Positions 63,905 to 64,000 of a stretch of DNA of 64,000 bases are shown here, one piece after another (positions within the stretch are counted from its first letter, which is position 1; every line of letters begins with the position of its first letter). The notes below the pieces were generated by a model, which worked only from the letters and a program-made list of their open reading frames with translations, did no database searches and was not told the origin of the DNA. Source of the DNA: Deltaproteobacteria bacterium (lineage in GTDB: Bacteria > SZUA-79 > Acidulodesulfobacterales > Acidulodesulfobacteraceae); contig JAMDCP010000001.1 of assembly GCA_023489335.1 (NCBI GenBank), forward strand, positions 40,987 through 104,986, read 5' to 3'. Made by a program: the position numbers and the translations under genes.

Positions 63905-64000
63905 CTTTTAATCGCACCAATATGGAATTGAAACGATTTTGTTATTTGCGATATTGTACCCCTTTATTGACTTTTAATCGCACCAATATGGAATTGAAAC
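63905..64000 (+). CRISPR. Start of a CRISPR array: two repeats and one spacer
   Basis: Two identical 30-base repeats stand at 63905-63934 and 63971-64000, and the array continues past the window. The spacer between (63935-63970) is 36 bases. The repeat begins CTTTTAATCGCACC and ends GGAATTGAAAC; its terminal ATTGAAAC is the usual 8-base handle of type I-B/III crRNAs, which sets transcription to the plus strand. The repeat lies next to the leader and cas2. Confidence 0.96.

Overview
The window is a low-GC bacterial chromosome segment with a dnaA-dnaN-gyrB replication-origin neighbourhood. It suggests an anaerobic Gram-negative lineage. The signs are a TolC/RND/adaptor efflux set (outer membrane), Tat export (tatA plus a twin-arginine formate dehydrogenase), a selenocysteine-containing membrane formate dehydrogenase, and ferredoxin-dependent 2-oxoglutarate oxidoreductase with a two-subunit class I fumarase and succinyl-CoA synthetase. 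A delta-proteobacterium-like anaerobe is plausible, but the sequence alone does not name the taxon. No tRNA or rRNA gene was recognised.

Layout. 1-5.2 kb is a decaying accessory patch: a membrane protein, a methyltransferase, a flavin-binding protein, a MazF-type toxin-antitoxin pair between two gene remnants, a CDGSH-cupin gene divergent from a LysR regulator without a normal start codon, and a second, internally deleted copy of the methyltransferase region. 5.2-12.5 kb holds mnmG, then a formate dehydrogenase operon on the opposite strand: a catalytic subunit read through an in-frame UGA with a SECIS-like hairpin, a fused beta-gamma subunit, and an FdhE-like factor. 12.6-22.3 kb is the origin region: mnmE-yidC-yidD-rnpA-rpmH leftward, DnaA-box-like sites, then dnaA, dnaN and gyrB rightward (recF absent). 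22.3-32 kb carries tatA, queE, nth and a leftward TCA cluster (fumarase alpha/beta, sucC, sucD, korD-A-B-C, ndk). 32-51 kb is housekeeping and transport: a CDF metal pump, an MFS carrier, proC-yggS-maf, a heme c/HAMP sensor, topA with a divergent DprA, a periplasmic binding protein, an isochorismatase-fold protein and a TolC-adaptor-RND efflux operon. Short REP-like palindromes sit between genes and in two places overlap gene ends. 51-53 kb has a WrbA-like chimeric pseudogene, a small molybdopterin enzyme and a DUF4143 ATPase with an apparently leaderless promoter.

53.4-64 kb is a complete type I-B (Cst/Tneap-like) CRISPR-Cas locus: cas6, cas8b1, cas7, cas5, cas3, cas4, cas1, cas2, a leader and the first two 30-bp repeats of an array running off the window. 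Three minimal nucleotidyltransferase genes lie inside it (one between cas6 and cas8, two between cas3 and cas4). The first and third are followed by short stubs that look like 5' ends of HEPN toxin genes; after the second only a three-codon ORF remains. cas3 also contains a perfect 30-bp palindrome. These are the most unusual features of the window.
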